A DNA stretch of 64,000 bases. Source: Plasmodiophora brassicae. Lineage: Eukaryota > Endomyxa: Phytomyxea > Phytomyxea > Plasmodiophorida. A program made the position numbers and the translations under genes. Location: positions 62,001 through 126,000 of the forward strand of contig CP145412.1 in assembly GCA_036867785.1 (NCBI GenBank), written 5' to 3'. Under the pieces are notes generated by a model. It had not been told where the DNA came from. It saw only the letters and a program-made list of their open reading frames with translations, and ran no database searches. This document shows positions 12,801-21,700 of the stretch, in pieces. Within the stretch, counting starts at the first letter, position 1, and every line of letters begins with the position of its first letter.

Positions 12801-15800
12801 GCGAGCATGGCGGCCAGGTACCGCGACTTGATCAGGCGGTCCTCCTCGCCGGCCATGCGCTGCTCCGTTTGCCGACGGACGGCGGACGCCCTGACGGCGG
12901 CGACGAACGCCTGCAGCGTGTCGCGGTCGTCGTCGCCGATGCGGTAGGCGAGCGCGGTCAGCAGGTCGGCGATGCATTCGCGCAGCGGCAGGTTCGACGA
13001 GCGCAGGCAGTGCGCCAGGCGGCGGACGACGGGCGCCACGTCGCTGGGCAGGTCGACCAGGTCGCGCACCATCCACATGGCCAGCTCGACGCGCGGCTTC
13101 GACAGGGCGTCGGCGTCGGTGAGGGACAGGTCCCGGTGGCCCCAGACGCACCCGCTCCAGTCGGGCGTGGCCGCCATCTCCAGGTGCCGAAGGCACTCCT
13201 CCAGGACGAGGCCCTGCGCCGCCGGCCCCTGCGTCTGGACCAGCAGCGCCAGCTGTCGGAGCAGGCGCCGCTCCTGGACGGGCAGGGCGCCCAGGTTGCG
13301 GAACGCGACCAGCTTGATGAACCGCAGCGTCATGTGCGGGTCCTGGCGGCAGACGGCGGCCAGCTGCGACGACGCCCGGTCGGAATGGACGAGGGCGTCG
13401 ACGACGGCGTCCCGGGCGAAGATCACGCCGAGCGCGTCGTCCATCTCGCGAACGGAACGCAGCTCGTCCGGATAGACCAGATCGGGGGCGTCGTCGTCCA
13501 GGCCGACGGCGGGCGGCCCTGAGGACGACCCGCCCGGCGACGAGGCGGCGCCGCCGCCCTTCCCGGGCGACACGAACTGGCCGGGTACGTTCAGGAAGGA
13601 AGTGATCGGGAGCGACGACGACGACCCCTCCGGGAAGAAGCGCTCCACGAACGGGTCGGTGGCCGTCTCCTTCGTCGAATGGTCCTCGACGAGGGACGCG
13701 TCCACGGGAGGGAGCCCGTCCAGGCACGTGGCAATGTCGACGGCGGGCGCTTTCGGCGATTGGGAAGGGCGCCCGCGACGCGCGTTGCCGCCTGCTCGTG
13801 GGGAGGCCAACGGCCGCGCTGCGATGACGGCCTCGGCCGCCCGTTTCTGCGCCTCCAGCGTTTCCAGGTTGACGAGCAGGAACTCGACGGCCGCGTTCTC
13901 GTCCCAGTTGCTGTTGGACAGCGCCAGGCGGCAGAACTCGCGGTCGAACCCCATGGCGGCGACATGGTCGACCTTCACCTCTTGCGCCCTCTGCTCGGCG
14001 GTCAGCGTCGGCGACGCCAGGGGCGACGGCAGGGCCGCCGTTGGCGATTCCACGACAGGCGGGTGGTCCTCGTGCGGGTCCACGTCGACGCCGCCGACAT
14101 TGTTGTGCACGGCTCGCCCGTAGCGCAGCCGGGCCCAGGCGAACTGGTGCTTGTACTCGAGCGCCATCCGATCCATGCGCGTCTCCAGACGCGTCGGCAA
14201 CGACGCAACGTAGACGAGCTCGCCGAGCAAATCGGCGTCAAACGCAAACGACCCCGACGACGACGACTGCCGGATCATCAGACAGACGGCCTTGAGCAGC
14301 GATGAGGAAAGGCGCGAGCGAATGACGGCCCGTTCCGCCTCGACAATCGTTTCGGCGTCACCACCGTCGGTGGACGTGACGACGGTCAGGCGGGGGCCCG
14401 ATTTCGGCGGCGGCGGCGACGCCGGCCCCTGTGGTGCGGTCCGGCGTTCGGCCAGGGCGAGCGTGAACAGCCGCAGCAGGACGTCGGAGAAGCGCTGGGC
14501 GGCACCGGCGGCGTTCATCTCGTCGACCAGGACCACGTTGCGAACGTTGACGATCCTGGACGAGTCCTCGCCGTCCACCAGGACGTGCATGGTCAGCGAG
14601 CGCGACCGGAACCAGGTGACGGCGCCGAGCACGCCGTCCGGCAGGCGAACCCGGGCGCCCAGGCGCATCATTGGGCAATGGCCACCGATGACCGCCAAGG
14701 CGCCAATCGCGTACGCCACCGCCGGGCTGTTCACCGCAATCGGTTCGCGTAGAAGGCCGGCAATGCCTTGCAGGGCCGTGCGAATCGCGTGCGACACGAC
14801 AGCAGCCCAGGCATCATCGGCGGAATCGAGAAGCGATCGCAGAAGTTGGATGGCCTCATCAGCAACGGCCATTCGGTGATGTTCGGTGCGCACGGGGGAC
14901 GACGATGATGACGATGACGACGATGATCCGGCCGGTTCCCAGGTCCAGACAAGCGACGCGACGGCGTCCATGAGGAAGGCGACCAGGAACTCGGCAGACG
15001 TCAGCATCGAACCGCGTTCGATGCGATCCGACCCGCGACCATGCGGCGACTGTAACCGCTCGATGGGCAGCAGTGGGAGAAGGCGCCGCAGGAGGCGAAG
15101 GACACGGATGCGAACAGCGAGCGCGGCGCCGTCATGCTCGAGCAGCTCCAGGAGGCTGCCCACCCAGCGGCCGGAACCGGACAGCGATTTCGGGCCGATC
15201 GACCAGAGCAGCGACAGCAGCTGGCAGGACGCTCGGTCGGCCGGATCGCCTGACGGGCGACCGCCTGCGAACGTTTCGCCCAGCTCCGAGTCGGACACCG
15301 CCCGCCGAATGAATGCAACCTGGGCGACGCGCCCCTCGAATCCGTGAACGTCGCTGTCCAGCGCCTTGCCAATGAAGAACGGCGACGACGACGACGACGA
15401 TGACGGCTGTCGCGGCGACCCCTGCAGCGTTTTACGAGTCACAACCGGTTGCCCGGTGGCCTCTGGGGTAACCGTCAGCGTTGCCGCGCGCTTCTCCATC
15501 GAGAACACGACGTGCGTCCAGGCATGCATCGGCAACGATGCGGGGCTCTGCACGACCTCGTTGCCGGTCGACGTCGTCACGACGGCCTGCAACTTGTGAT
15601 CGTACCGGGACAGGCACAGCTTCGGGGCGAACACCTGCAGCGACCCGAAACGCACGAGCACCGTTTGCAGGACGGCGGACGATGCATCCGCTGTCGGCCC
15701 TGGGGCCGCGGCCGGCGACGCCACGGGCATGACCCAGAGCATGACCGAATAGTCGGACGACGGCACCGCATGCGTCGACGACGTGGCGATCGGCAGACGG

Positions 15801-18800
15801 TAGCCGAGTTGGTCGGATCGCACCGATACCGGCGTGGACAGCAGCAACGAGGAGCCACGAGGCAGAGCGCCGCCTTGGCCGCCACCCGTGTGGGCAGACG
15901 CCGACTGGCGGCGCGCCCGCTTCGGCGACTTGTCAACGGCCCGGCGCGTCTGAACACACGATTGCAATTCGTTGTGGATGGCGTCGAGAACGACGCCGAT
16001 CCGTTTCGGCCCGCGAGCGAGTTGCGACGCGAGGACGCGGAAGACCGCCCAGGCGAGGGAGCGCAGCGGGCTCGGCGTCGTCAGCAGTGACTGAACGACC
16101 GTGAACGCGGACGACTGCCACATCAGGCCATGGTCGAGGCGGTGCAGGCGCTGGGCCAGAACGAGGAGCGCCGCCCGGCAGGTCTGGTCGTCGAGCCCTG
16201 TCGGGTGCGCCGCCGCGTTCGATAGCGTTTCCACAGCGATGTTCATGATCGCCAGAGCCTGCCGCTGGACTTGCACCGACGCGCGCCAACCACACCCGTC
16301 GACGCCTTGCAGAGGCGAACCGAACTGGAGGGCCCTCGGCAAACACACGAGAAGCTTGGCACGAATGCCCGAATGCTGGATGGTGGTCAGCAGACCGTAC
16401 AGGTGCCGAAGGCCACAGCATCGTTGCAGGGCCCGCGTCTGGCGTCGACGCAGGGCGACGCGGATCGCCCCAACGGAAACCACCGTCGAATCGTTGAAGA
16501 AGCGACGCAGGTCGGCGAATGGCGAATCACGCTGCAATTTCTGCTTCATGGGCGTCGGCAGCGTTATTCGCAGCAGAGACCTCCAGCGCAGGGCGCTGAC
16601 GACCAGGCCGCGCAGCCTTCGCCATTGCCGGCCTGTTTCGCACGGCTTGGGGACGTCGCCGACAAAGACCTCGTCGTCGTACGCTTGCGCCGGGGGGAAC
16701 GACGTCGGCCCTCTCGCGCCTCTCTTGTCCACATCGGTGTCCTCCTCGGCGTTGTCGACATCGATGACGTTGATCGGGATCTCGGTGGGGTCGGAACCTT
16801 GGCGGCCGTCGTCCTTCGCCCATGACTCGAGGACAGCGACAGGCGTGCCGGCAACGACCATCTCGTCGGGATCGTCGCCTTGCGCGGTCTCATGTAGGAA
16901 CGCCGCTTCGTGATGCGCATTCAGGTCGTCGACGTCCTCCTCCTCGTCGTCCTCCTCGTCGGGAACGAACAGGCCATGACGCAGGTCATCGGCAGGCGCC
17001 GGTGCCGTTGACAGCAACAGAGATGCCTTGGCCAGAACAGTGGCAACAGCGCTTTCATAGGTGAAGTGGTCATGGTCGTCGCCATCGTTGTCGGCCATGG
17101 CCTGCGTTTTCCGAAACATGATCTGCATGCGGATGCCTTGCGCTTCGCGCCAGGCCTCGACGAGCTCGACGGGAACGCGAAGGTACGCGCCACCACGCCG
17201 CTCGGGGCCGCCCCGGTCAATGTTCTTCGACACGATCAGGCGGCTGTACGCGACCGCTTCCACGACCAGGCGCCGGTGGTGAACGATGGCGGCGAACGCG
17301 GCCCGGCACGCACGATCGAGCCACGGTTGTGGGGCGCCGACCCGCTCGGCCCGCATGGCGCCGTTGAGCCAGACCCAGAAACGGCCGCCTGGACCGCGCT
17401 CCTCCAGCAGGTCGTTGATGAACTCGGAGCAATCGCACGGCGTGATGACGTACGACGACAGAGCGTGCGGCGTCGAACGCGCCTTCTTGCAGCGTCCAAC
17501 GTCGACGGCATCGTCCGTACCGCCGCCATGGCGCCGTGATTCGCCCATGCAGAACAGGGGGCTTTCCAACCATGGCCGCAGGTCGTCGTCGCCCTCGCGT
17601 TCCACCGCCTGACAGGCGTCGTCGCCCGGGACGTCGCCGGCCGAGATCTGCCGGCAGAGGATGTCGATCAGGGCGTCGGCCACGATATGGATCAGAGCGT
17701 CGATCCCCTGGTCGGCGCGGGCCGATTCGTCCAACCCGGGAGTGGCATGGCACCGAGCGACGACGGCGACGTTGTCCAGTTCGGCGACGAGGCGCAGCAG
17801 AAACGGGAACAGCTTGTCGGACAGGCCGAGCAGGGACAGGGACTGGACGAGAACGGGGACGATGGCGCCGACCAGCGACGAGCAGAGCGTCGATGAGATC
17901 GTTGCGGTGAGCGACTGCCGTGCGATTCGGCACAGTTGCAGAGCGGTCTCGAGGACGACTTGGGCGTAGTCGACGACGATGCCAACCGATAACTCGGTCT
18001 GCTCGGCAGCGACCCAGGCGATCAAGTGCGCCTGCAAGGCCGATAGGAACCGGAGCAGGGGCAGACAGGAGGAATCCAGCAGGGCCACGCGGTTGACGAG
18101 AAGAAGGAGCAGGTCGAGCAATTGCCGCGTATCAGCCCGCGCGGACGCTGACGACGACGACGATTGTTGCTGCGGAACCAGCAGGGCGGTCATCGAGCTA
18201 TGGGCCATACGCTCCAGGACGGCGGGACCGATCAGCTTCGCCACCGACGTCGTTCCGCAGATGCTGGTCTTGAGCAGGTCGATCTTGGCGTCATTGGACG
18301 GGTAGAACAGGTCCAGGCCGACTTGCAGCAATTCAACGACTTCGCTTCGGATGGCGTCGGCCCCAGACCATACCGCTGTGGGCGCGCGTGTTTCACCAGG
18401 TTGGTCGGCGTCGACGAGCCACAGCAGCAGACGGTTCAGCGTGTCCAGGGCGAACCGTGCAGCTGGGCGGTCCACACAGGACGACGTGGTGTCGCTGTTC
18501 GTGTGCAGGTCGAACCCGAGCGCCGCCACAGGTTGCTGGGCGAGGACCAACCGCCGAACGTTGCACCGGAGCAGCCGAAGCGAAGACCGCATAATGAATA
18601 CAGGCACGGCGGTCTTCTGGCCCTGCGCCTCGTCCTGCATGTCGTTGTCGGTCAGAACGGCAGACAGCCTCGCTGACGCCTGGCGAATCAGGGCGACCAG
18701 GCGTTCGAAACACACGGGGCGCACGTCGATGCAGAACGGCACCGACGTGATCTCATCCTGGCGCAGCAGCGTCGCCGAGTAGCGTTGCTCCCGCGACAAG

Positions 18801-21121
18801 CGATCCAGTTGCATCAGGAGGATGGCGGCCACGTGCACAGGGTCGAACGCCTTATCGTCGGGCGCCGCAGATACGTCGGGCAACTCGCCACCGAACAGCT
18901 GAAGCAGCGCTTCGTGGTGCTTGTCGACGTGGTCAGCCCCAGCATCGGCGTTCTGGTCGGCGGACGCGTGCAGGGCGTCGTTGGCGTCCGGCGCGACCTT
19001 CTGGAGCGTGAACGGAAGCGGGACGCCGCCGGTGCCGACGATGGCCGGGTCGAGCGGATCCCCGGTGACGCCCAGCGAGTACTTGTCGCCGGCGAGAATC
19101 GTCCGAAGCGACGTGCCTGTCAGCGCCGCGATCGGCGCCGGCGTGTGCACGTACGACTCCTGGCCGTTGCCGAGCTGGAACTCGCTGGCGCCGCCCCAGG
19201 CCCAGGCCTGGCCGTCGGCGGTGATCGCCACCGAGTGATCGGCGCCCCCATCGACCCAGACGACCCGATGCCCATGGAGAGCGGCCACGCGTTTCGGCGC
19301 CTCCTGGCTGGTCGAGTTCCCATGGCCGAGCTTCCCGCTCAGGCCTTCGCCCCAGGAGAACAGGTCGCCGGACGACGTCACCGCCAGGGCGTGGTCCCAC
19401 CCAGCAGAAACGACGACGACGTTGTGTTCGGCCAGGGCCTCCAGGCGCCTCGGGGTCGATTCCGGCTGGCACGTCCCGTGGCCGAGGACCGGACGCGACG
19501 CCTCGTAGCCGCTCCCCCACGAGTACGCCTCGCCGTTCATGGTCGCCGCCAGGCTGTGCTCCCAGCCGCAGGCGATCATCTTGACGCGCCGGTCGGCCAG
19601 CGCGTCGACAACGGTCGGGACGTTCGCGTCGTGCCGGTGGCCGAGCCCGAGCTGGCCCGACTCGTTCTTGCCCCAGGCGTAGACGACCAGGTCGTCGTCG
19701 ATGGCCATGGAATGGTACGCGCCGCAGACGACGAACGCGACCTTGACGTGCTCCAGGGCGGCCACCGGGGCCGGCTCCGACAGCGACACCGACGACCGAT
19801 GCCCGAGGCGCCCATTGTTGCCGTCGCCCATCGAGAACACGGCGCCGCCGTACGTCAGCAGCAGCGAATGCGACAGGCCGCACGCGATCGACAGGATCGG
19901 GATGCCGGCCACCTTCTCGATCTCCTTCGGCAGCGACTGGTGCGAGGCGCTGCCGTGCCCGAGGCGGCCGTTGTCGCCCTTGCCCCACGAGAGCGCGCGG
20001 TCGTTCATGTCGACGGCCAGCGCGTGGTTCGCGAACGTCGCCACCTGCCGCAGGTTCGTCGAGGAGAACGCGGAGACGCTGACGGGCGCGCCCTTCTTCA
20101 CGGTCGACCCGATCCCGAGTCGGCCGTTCTCGCCGCGCCCCCAGGCGAACAGGTCGCCGCCGGGCAGACGAACAATACCGCGCTCGGCCGCAGCAGCCGA
20201 CGACGCGGAGGACGCGTCGCCCAGCGAGGCGACGATCAGAGCGGATGACGAGCGCGGCGAGGCCGTCGACGCCAGCGGGCCCTTCGTTCGGGCGAGTTGC
20301 TGGAGGAACGGCACGACCTGGAGCTGGACCTGGTCGGCGGTCGTCAGGATCAGCTGCAGAACGGCGAGCAGGTCAGCGAGGGACGCGCGTGCGATCGCCA
20401 GCCCGAGCAGGGCCGAGATCGCCTGCGACCGGTCGTCCCTGGCGACGGCGACCGTGTCCGCGTTCGCCAGCATCGACATCAGGAACCGGGAGATCGCGTC
20501 GAGCACGCCGAGGTCGTCCGACGACGTCTTCGTCATCGGGGCCATCGACGACAGCAGCGGTAGCAGGACGTTCAGGATCGACGACGACACGGTCGGGTCG
20601 GCCGGGTCGGCCACGTCCATTGTCGCACACATCAACCGAACGCCAATCATGGCTTCGAACGGCAACGACGACGACGACGACGACGACGACGGCACTGCAA
20701 CGGGCGGGTCGGACGATTTCGACGACGTCGACGATGACGGTGCCGCGCGATGCGGTTGACGATGATGGAGCTGGCCGATGGAGTCGGCGACGCGCCTGAG
20801 CAGTCGGGCTCGGAGCGCGGCTCTGGACCGGTCGGCGGCGGCGATGTCGTCGACGTTCGCCGATATGCGGCGGATCAGGCGGTCGACCAGATCGGCGACC
20901 TGGTCGCGGTCGGCCCGGTCGGCGCCGAGCATGGCCTCCTCGAGGCCGTCGTCGTCGTCCAGGTCGGCCTGGCGATCGGCGGCTGACGCCGGCGCCTGTT
21001 TGAGTTGCTGGGCGATGTAGTCGATGTCGAGGAACCGCGACAGGTCGACGTGCGTCCAGTCGACGGACGGGTCGGACAGCGACGACGACCGGGAGCGGGC
21101 GGCGACGCCGGCATTGCCCAT
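9803..21121 (-). CDS. Giant HERC-like HECT E3 ubiquitin ligase
   Basis: A single uninterrupted reading frame of 3772 residues. From the N terminus it has an RCC1 beta-propeller (about 310-695, repeated SWGxGxxGRLGHG blades) and a LamG/concanavalin-like segment (about 1770-1970, YSVMLWVMP). A UBA domain follows (about 2384-2425, MGFDREFCRLAL...NWDENAAVEFLL), then a SPRY domain (about 2905-3065, YASGVHRWDI, GFGLFVSD, GVVLDLDHRTLSYALNG) and a C-terminal HECT domain (about 3410-3772). The catalytic cysteine is in QTHTCFF at about residue 3726, followed by LPRYSS. This order resembles the large HERC ligases, which take ubiquitin from an E2 as a thioester and pass it to substrates. Low-complexity Ser and Asp runs join the domains. 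The ATG at 21119-21121 (MGNAGVAARS) is chosen because the frame opens upstream only with a non-ATG codon. Its 3' end meets the P-loop kinase tail to tail, and its 5' end faces the GTPBP-like gene. Confidence 0.93.
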   Translation of the reverse strand: MGNAGVAARSRSSSLSDPSVDWTHVDLSRFLDIDYIAQQLKQAPASAADRQADLDDDDGLEEAMLGADRADRDQVADLVDRLIRRISANVDDIAAADRSRAALRARLLRRVADSIGQLHHRQPHRAAPSSSTSSKSSDPPVAVPSSSSSSSSLPFEAMIGVRLMCATMDVADPADPTVSSSILNVLLPLLSSMAPMTKTSSDDLGVLDAISRFLMSMLANADTVAVARDDRSQAISALLGLAIARASLADLLAVLQLILTTADQVQLQVVPFLQQLARTKGPLASTASPRSSSALIVASLGDASSASSAAAAERGIVRLPGGDLFAWGRGENGRLGIGSTVKKGAPVSVSAFSSTNLRQVATFANHALAVDMNDRALSWGKGDNGRLGHGSASHQSLPKEIEKVAGIPILSIACGLSHSLLLTYGGAVFSMGDGNNGRLGHRSSVSLSEPAPVAALEHVKVAFVVCGAYHSMAIDDDLVVYAWGKNESGQLGLGHRHDANVPTVVDALADRRVKMIACGWEHSLAATMNGEAYSWGSGYEASRPVLGHGTCQPESTPRRLEALAEHNVVVVSAGWDHALAVTSSGDLFSWGEGLSGKLGHGNSTSQEAPKRVAALHGHRVVWVDGGADHSVAITADGQAWAWGGASEFQLGNGQESYVHTPAPIAALTGTSLRTILAGDKYSLGVTGDPLDPAIVGTGGVPLPFTLQKVAPDANDALHASADQNADAGADHVDKHHEALLQLFGGELPDVSAAPDDKAFDPVHVAAILLMQLDRLSREQRYSATLLRQDEITSVPFCIDVRPVCFERLVALIRQASARLSAVLTDNDMQDEAQGQKTAVPVFIMRSSLRLLRCNVRRLVLAQQPVAALGFDLHTNSDTTSSCVDRPAARFALDTLNRLLLWLVDADQPGETRAPTAVWSGADAIRSEVVELLQVGLDLFYPSNDAKIDLLKTSICGTTSVAKLIGPAVLERMAHSSMTALLVPQQQSSSSSASARADTRQLLDLLLLLVNRVALLDSSCLPLLRFLSALQAHLIAWVAAEQTELSVGIVVDYAQVVLETALQLCRIARQSLTATISSTLCSSLVGAIVPVLVQSLSLLGLSDKLFPFLLRLVAELDNVAVVARCHATPGLDESARADQGIDALIHIVADALIDILCRQISAGDVPGDDACQAVEREGDDDLRPWLESPLFCMGESRRHGGGTDDAVDVGRCKKARSTPHALSSYVITPCDCSEFINDLLEERGPGGRFWVWLNGAMRAERVGAPQPWLDRACRAAFAAIVHHRRLVVEAVAYSRLIVSKNIDRGGPERRGGAYLRVPVELVEAWREAQGIRMQIMFRKTQAMADNDGDDHDHFTYESAVATVLAKASLLLSTAPAPADDLRHGLFVPDEEDDEEEDVDDLNAHHEAAFLHETAQGDDPDEMVVAGTPVAVLESWAKDDGRQGSDPTEIPINVIDVDNAEEDTDVDKRGARGPTSFPPAQAYDDEVFVGDVPKPCETGRQWRRLRGLVVSALRWRSLLRITLPTPMKQKLQRDSPFADLRRFFNDSTVVSVGAIRVALRRRQTRALQRCCGLRHLYGLLTTIQHSGIRAKLLVCLPRALQFGSPLQGVDGCGWRASVQVQRQALAIMNIAVETLSNAAAHPTGLDDQTCRAALLVLAQRLHRLDHGLMWQSSAFTVVQSLLTTPSPLRSLAWAVFRVLASQLARGPKRIGVVLDAIHNELQSCVQTRRAVDKSPKRARRQSASAHTGGGQGGALPRGSSLLLSTPVSVRSDQLGYRLPIATSSTHAVPSSDYSVMLWVMPVASPAAAPGPTADASSAVLQTVLVRFGSLQVFAPKLCLSRYDHKLQAVVTTSTGNEVVQSPASLPMHAWTHVVFSMEKRAATLTVTPEATGQPVVTRKTLQGSPRQPSSSSSSSPFFIGKALDSDVHGFEGRVAQVAFIRRAVSDSELGETFAGGRPSGDPADRASCQLLSLLWSIGPKSLSGSGRWVGSLLELLEHDGAALAVRIRVLRLLRRLLPLLPIERLQSPHGRGSDRIERGSMLTSAEFLVAFLMDAVASLVWTWEPAGSSSSSSSSSSPVRTEHHRMAVADEAIQLLRSLLDSADDAWAAVVSHAIRTALQGIAGLLREPIAVNSPAVAYAIGALAVIGGHCPMMRLGARVRLPDGVLGAVTWFRSRSLTMHVLVDGEDSSRIVNVRNVVLVDEMNAAGAAQRFSDVLLRLFTLALAERRTAPQGPASPPPPKSGPRLTVVTSTDGGDAETIVEAERAVIRSRLSSSLLKAVCLMIRQSSSSGSFAFDADLLGELVYVASLPTRLETRMDRMALEYKHQFAWARLRYGRAVHNNVGGVDVDPHEDHPPVVESPTAALPSPLASPTLTAEQRAQEVKVDHVAAMGFDREFCRLALSNSNWDENAAVEFLLVNLETLEAQKRAAEAVIAARPLASPRAGGNARRGRPSQSPKAPAVDIATCLDGLPPVDASLVEDHSTKETATDPFVERFFPEGSSSSLPITSFLNVPGQFVSPGKGGGAASSPGGSSSGPPAVGLDDDAPDLVYPDELRSVREMDDALGVIFARDAVVDALVHSDRASSQLAAVCRQDPHMTLRFIKLVAFRNLGALPVQERRLLRQLALLVQTQGPAAQGLVLEECLRHLEMAATPDWSGCVWGHRDLSLTDADALSKPRVELAMWMVRDLVDLPSDVAPVVRRLAHCLRSSNLPLRECIADLLTALAYRIGDDDRDTLQAFVAAVRASAVRRQTEQRMAGEEDRLIKSRYLAAMLALLGAVDDAERRLADPSSSSCGGGGGQPAPTPEEITTDAIELFWDGPASAEFALDMRPAATTTSDATDVPPAFHEVYRGGARAFRAQALDELTAYEFRVRDLTHGRASDPVTLLTYPALRWDAHNARASGRARVRLSHCALTATFDAGSDKWRTLLANRGYASGVHRWDICLDRMSKGYIFIGVGTASANPDTYVGGDAHGFGLFVSDRSRYHGRNKVKGGAKYGDQMAQGDVVGVVLDLDHRTLSYALNGNDLGVAFDDLPVAPAAKLFPAVSFYHRHDAVSFGTARRVRQTPHASSLATTTTMTTQAARVARRIATATRFARRLLSPSSSSSPACASHFFDLAYAFWRSWVPSDHRLLATGGGGGVVRADVSRAACRRVGLVLRRRVRRLQDGAVAGVLVGVATGDDDGRPVAVVSGDGDADPDLVPVDSLVRSAPIVDDDDGDGDARAAAARWTLREFVEHGGRRALDDDDARLVRACNDAADRLGVDPLSLLYDEVAAAAGVDDDDVGACARFALVRTFNLLVSQVLPYLAVQGAAPSGPRLSMSLGALVRRLRPVVVTRLKAQALADVLHQTATYTKPSEDPYEDPPDLRQITLNRHLAAARASSPSEAERLASSLFGQAATQLGVMPVRDLRRGFVRMLDDGQERTFKVKFVGEGVTDNGGPYRECFNEFVAELQSPALLPLLVATANARDAQGGAGRDRYVPAPACARPDLFRLMGHLVGIAVRNKIHLDLRLPALVWAALVGLEPTRAHLREVDAQFADRLDDALLNDDALDDDDDLTFECTLGDGRTTVDLVPFGRQVRVTKENRGDWARLAEQCRLHEADAQIGAIRDGFAAIVPLATFELLTVDEVEAIVCGRADFSVDLLRSVTVYEGGVSPDDAHVVYFWQVLSEMTPDEKGEFARFAWARTRLPVRADQFTTKFKIQPMPGGEGLQHAADGQLPQTHTCFFSIALPRYSSAAVLRERLLYAARNCQTLDRDLKLSDAEIAEIGDV

Positions 21122-21700
21122 TGGGGCGGGGCGGGCGGGCGGGCGGGCGGCGACGATCACAATCGAACCCCCGGGCGCAGCAGCCCACCACCGCGCGCGC
21201 GCGCCCTGCTCTCACCCAGTCAAAGTCTGTATGACGATTTGCGGCACTGACGATCCCGATCACAGCCGGGCGCGAGATCGACGGTTACATTTTATTGTTG
21301 TTCCGCCACAACCAGGGAGCCCGTTTCCTGATTTTGCGCCTTCCCTCCCCTCCCGTCGGGTCCTCCGTTCTCGGAGCCGCGTACGGCACCCCCGCGGGCA
21401 CGACCCCCCGCTGGACGGAAGCTGCTTGCGGGTGACGTCCCCTGTTCCGACGTCGACGTCCTCAGAACCGCCCCACCCACGCGTCGAATCCTGCGCATTC
21501 CCAGAACAGCTCGCCATTGTGCCGCCCTCCCTGGCACCAGAGTCGTGGAAGCCGGGGCGGCGCCCATCGTGAGGTACCTACGTACGTACCGTCTAGAAGG
21601 CCCTGCAGGCCAGTGGCGGCTCGCAGGCGGTTTCAGACTTTCAGTCCCCCCGCCACTCAAGTCCCTATTTTTGTCGTCGCACCGCCCGCCACTGGCGACG
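21122..21700. promoter_or_regulatory. Divergent promoter region, HERC-like / GTPBP-like
   Basis: These 579 bases separate two outward-facing starts. A run of GGGCGGGC units at 21121-21150 sits directly at the HERC-like start and resembles GC boxes. Otherwise no element was recognised. Confidence 0.4.

Noticed and set aside
18785-20248. A 487-codon plus-strand open frame
   Set aside because: Antisense shadow of the RCC1 propeller; no recognisable motif.
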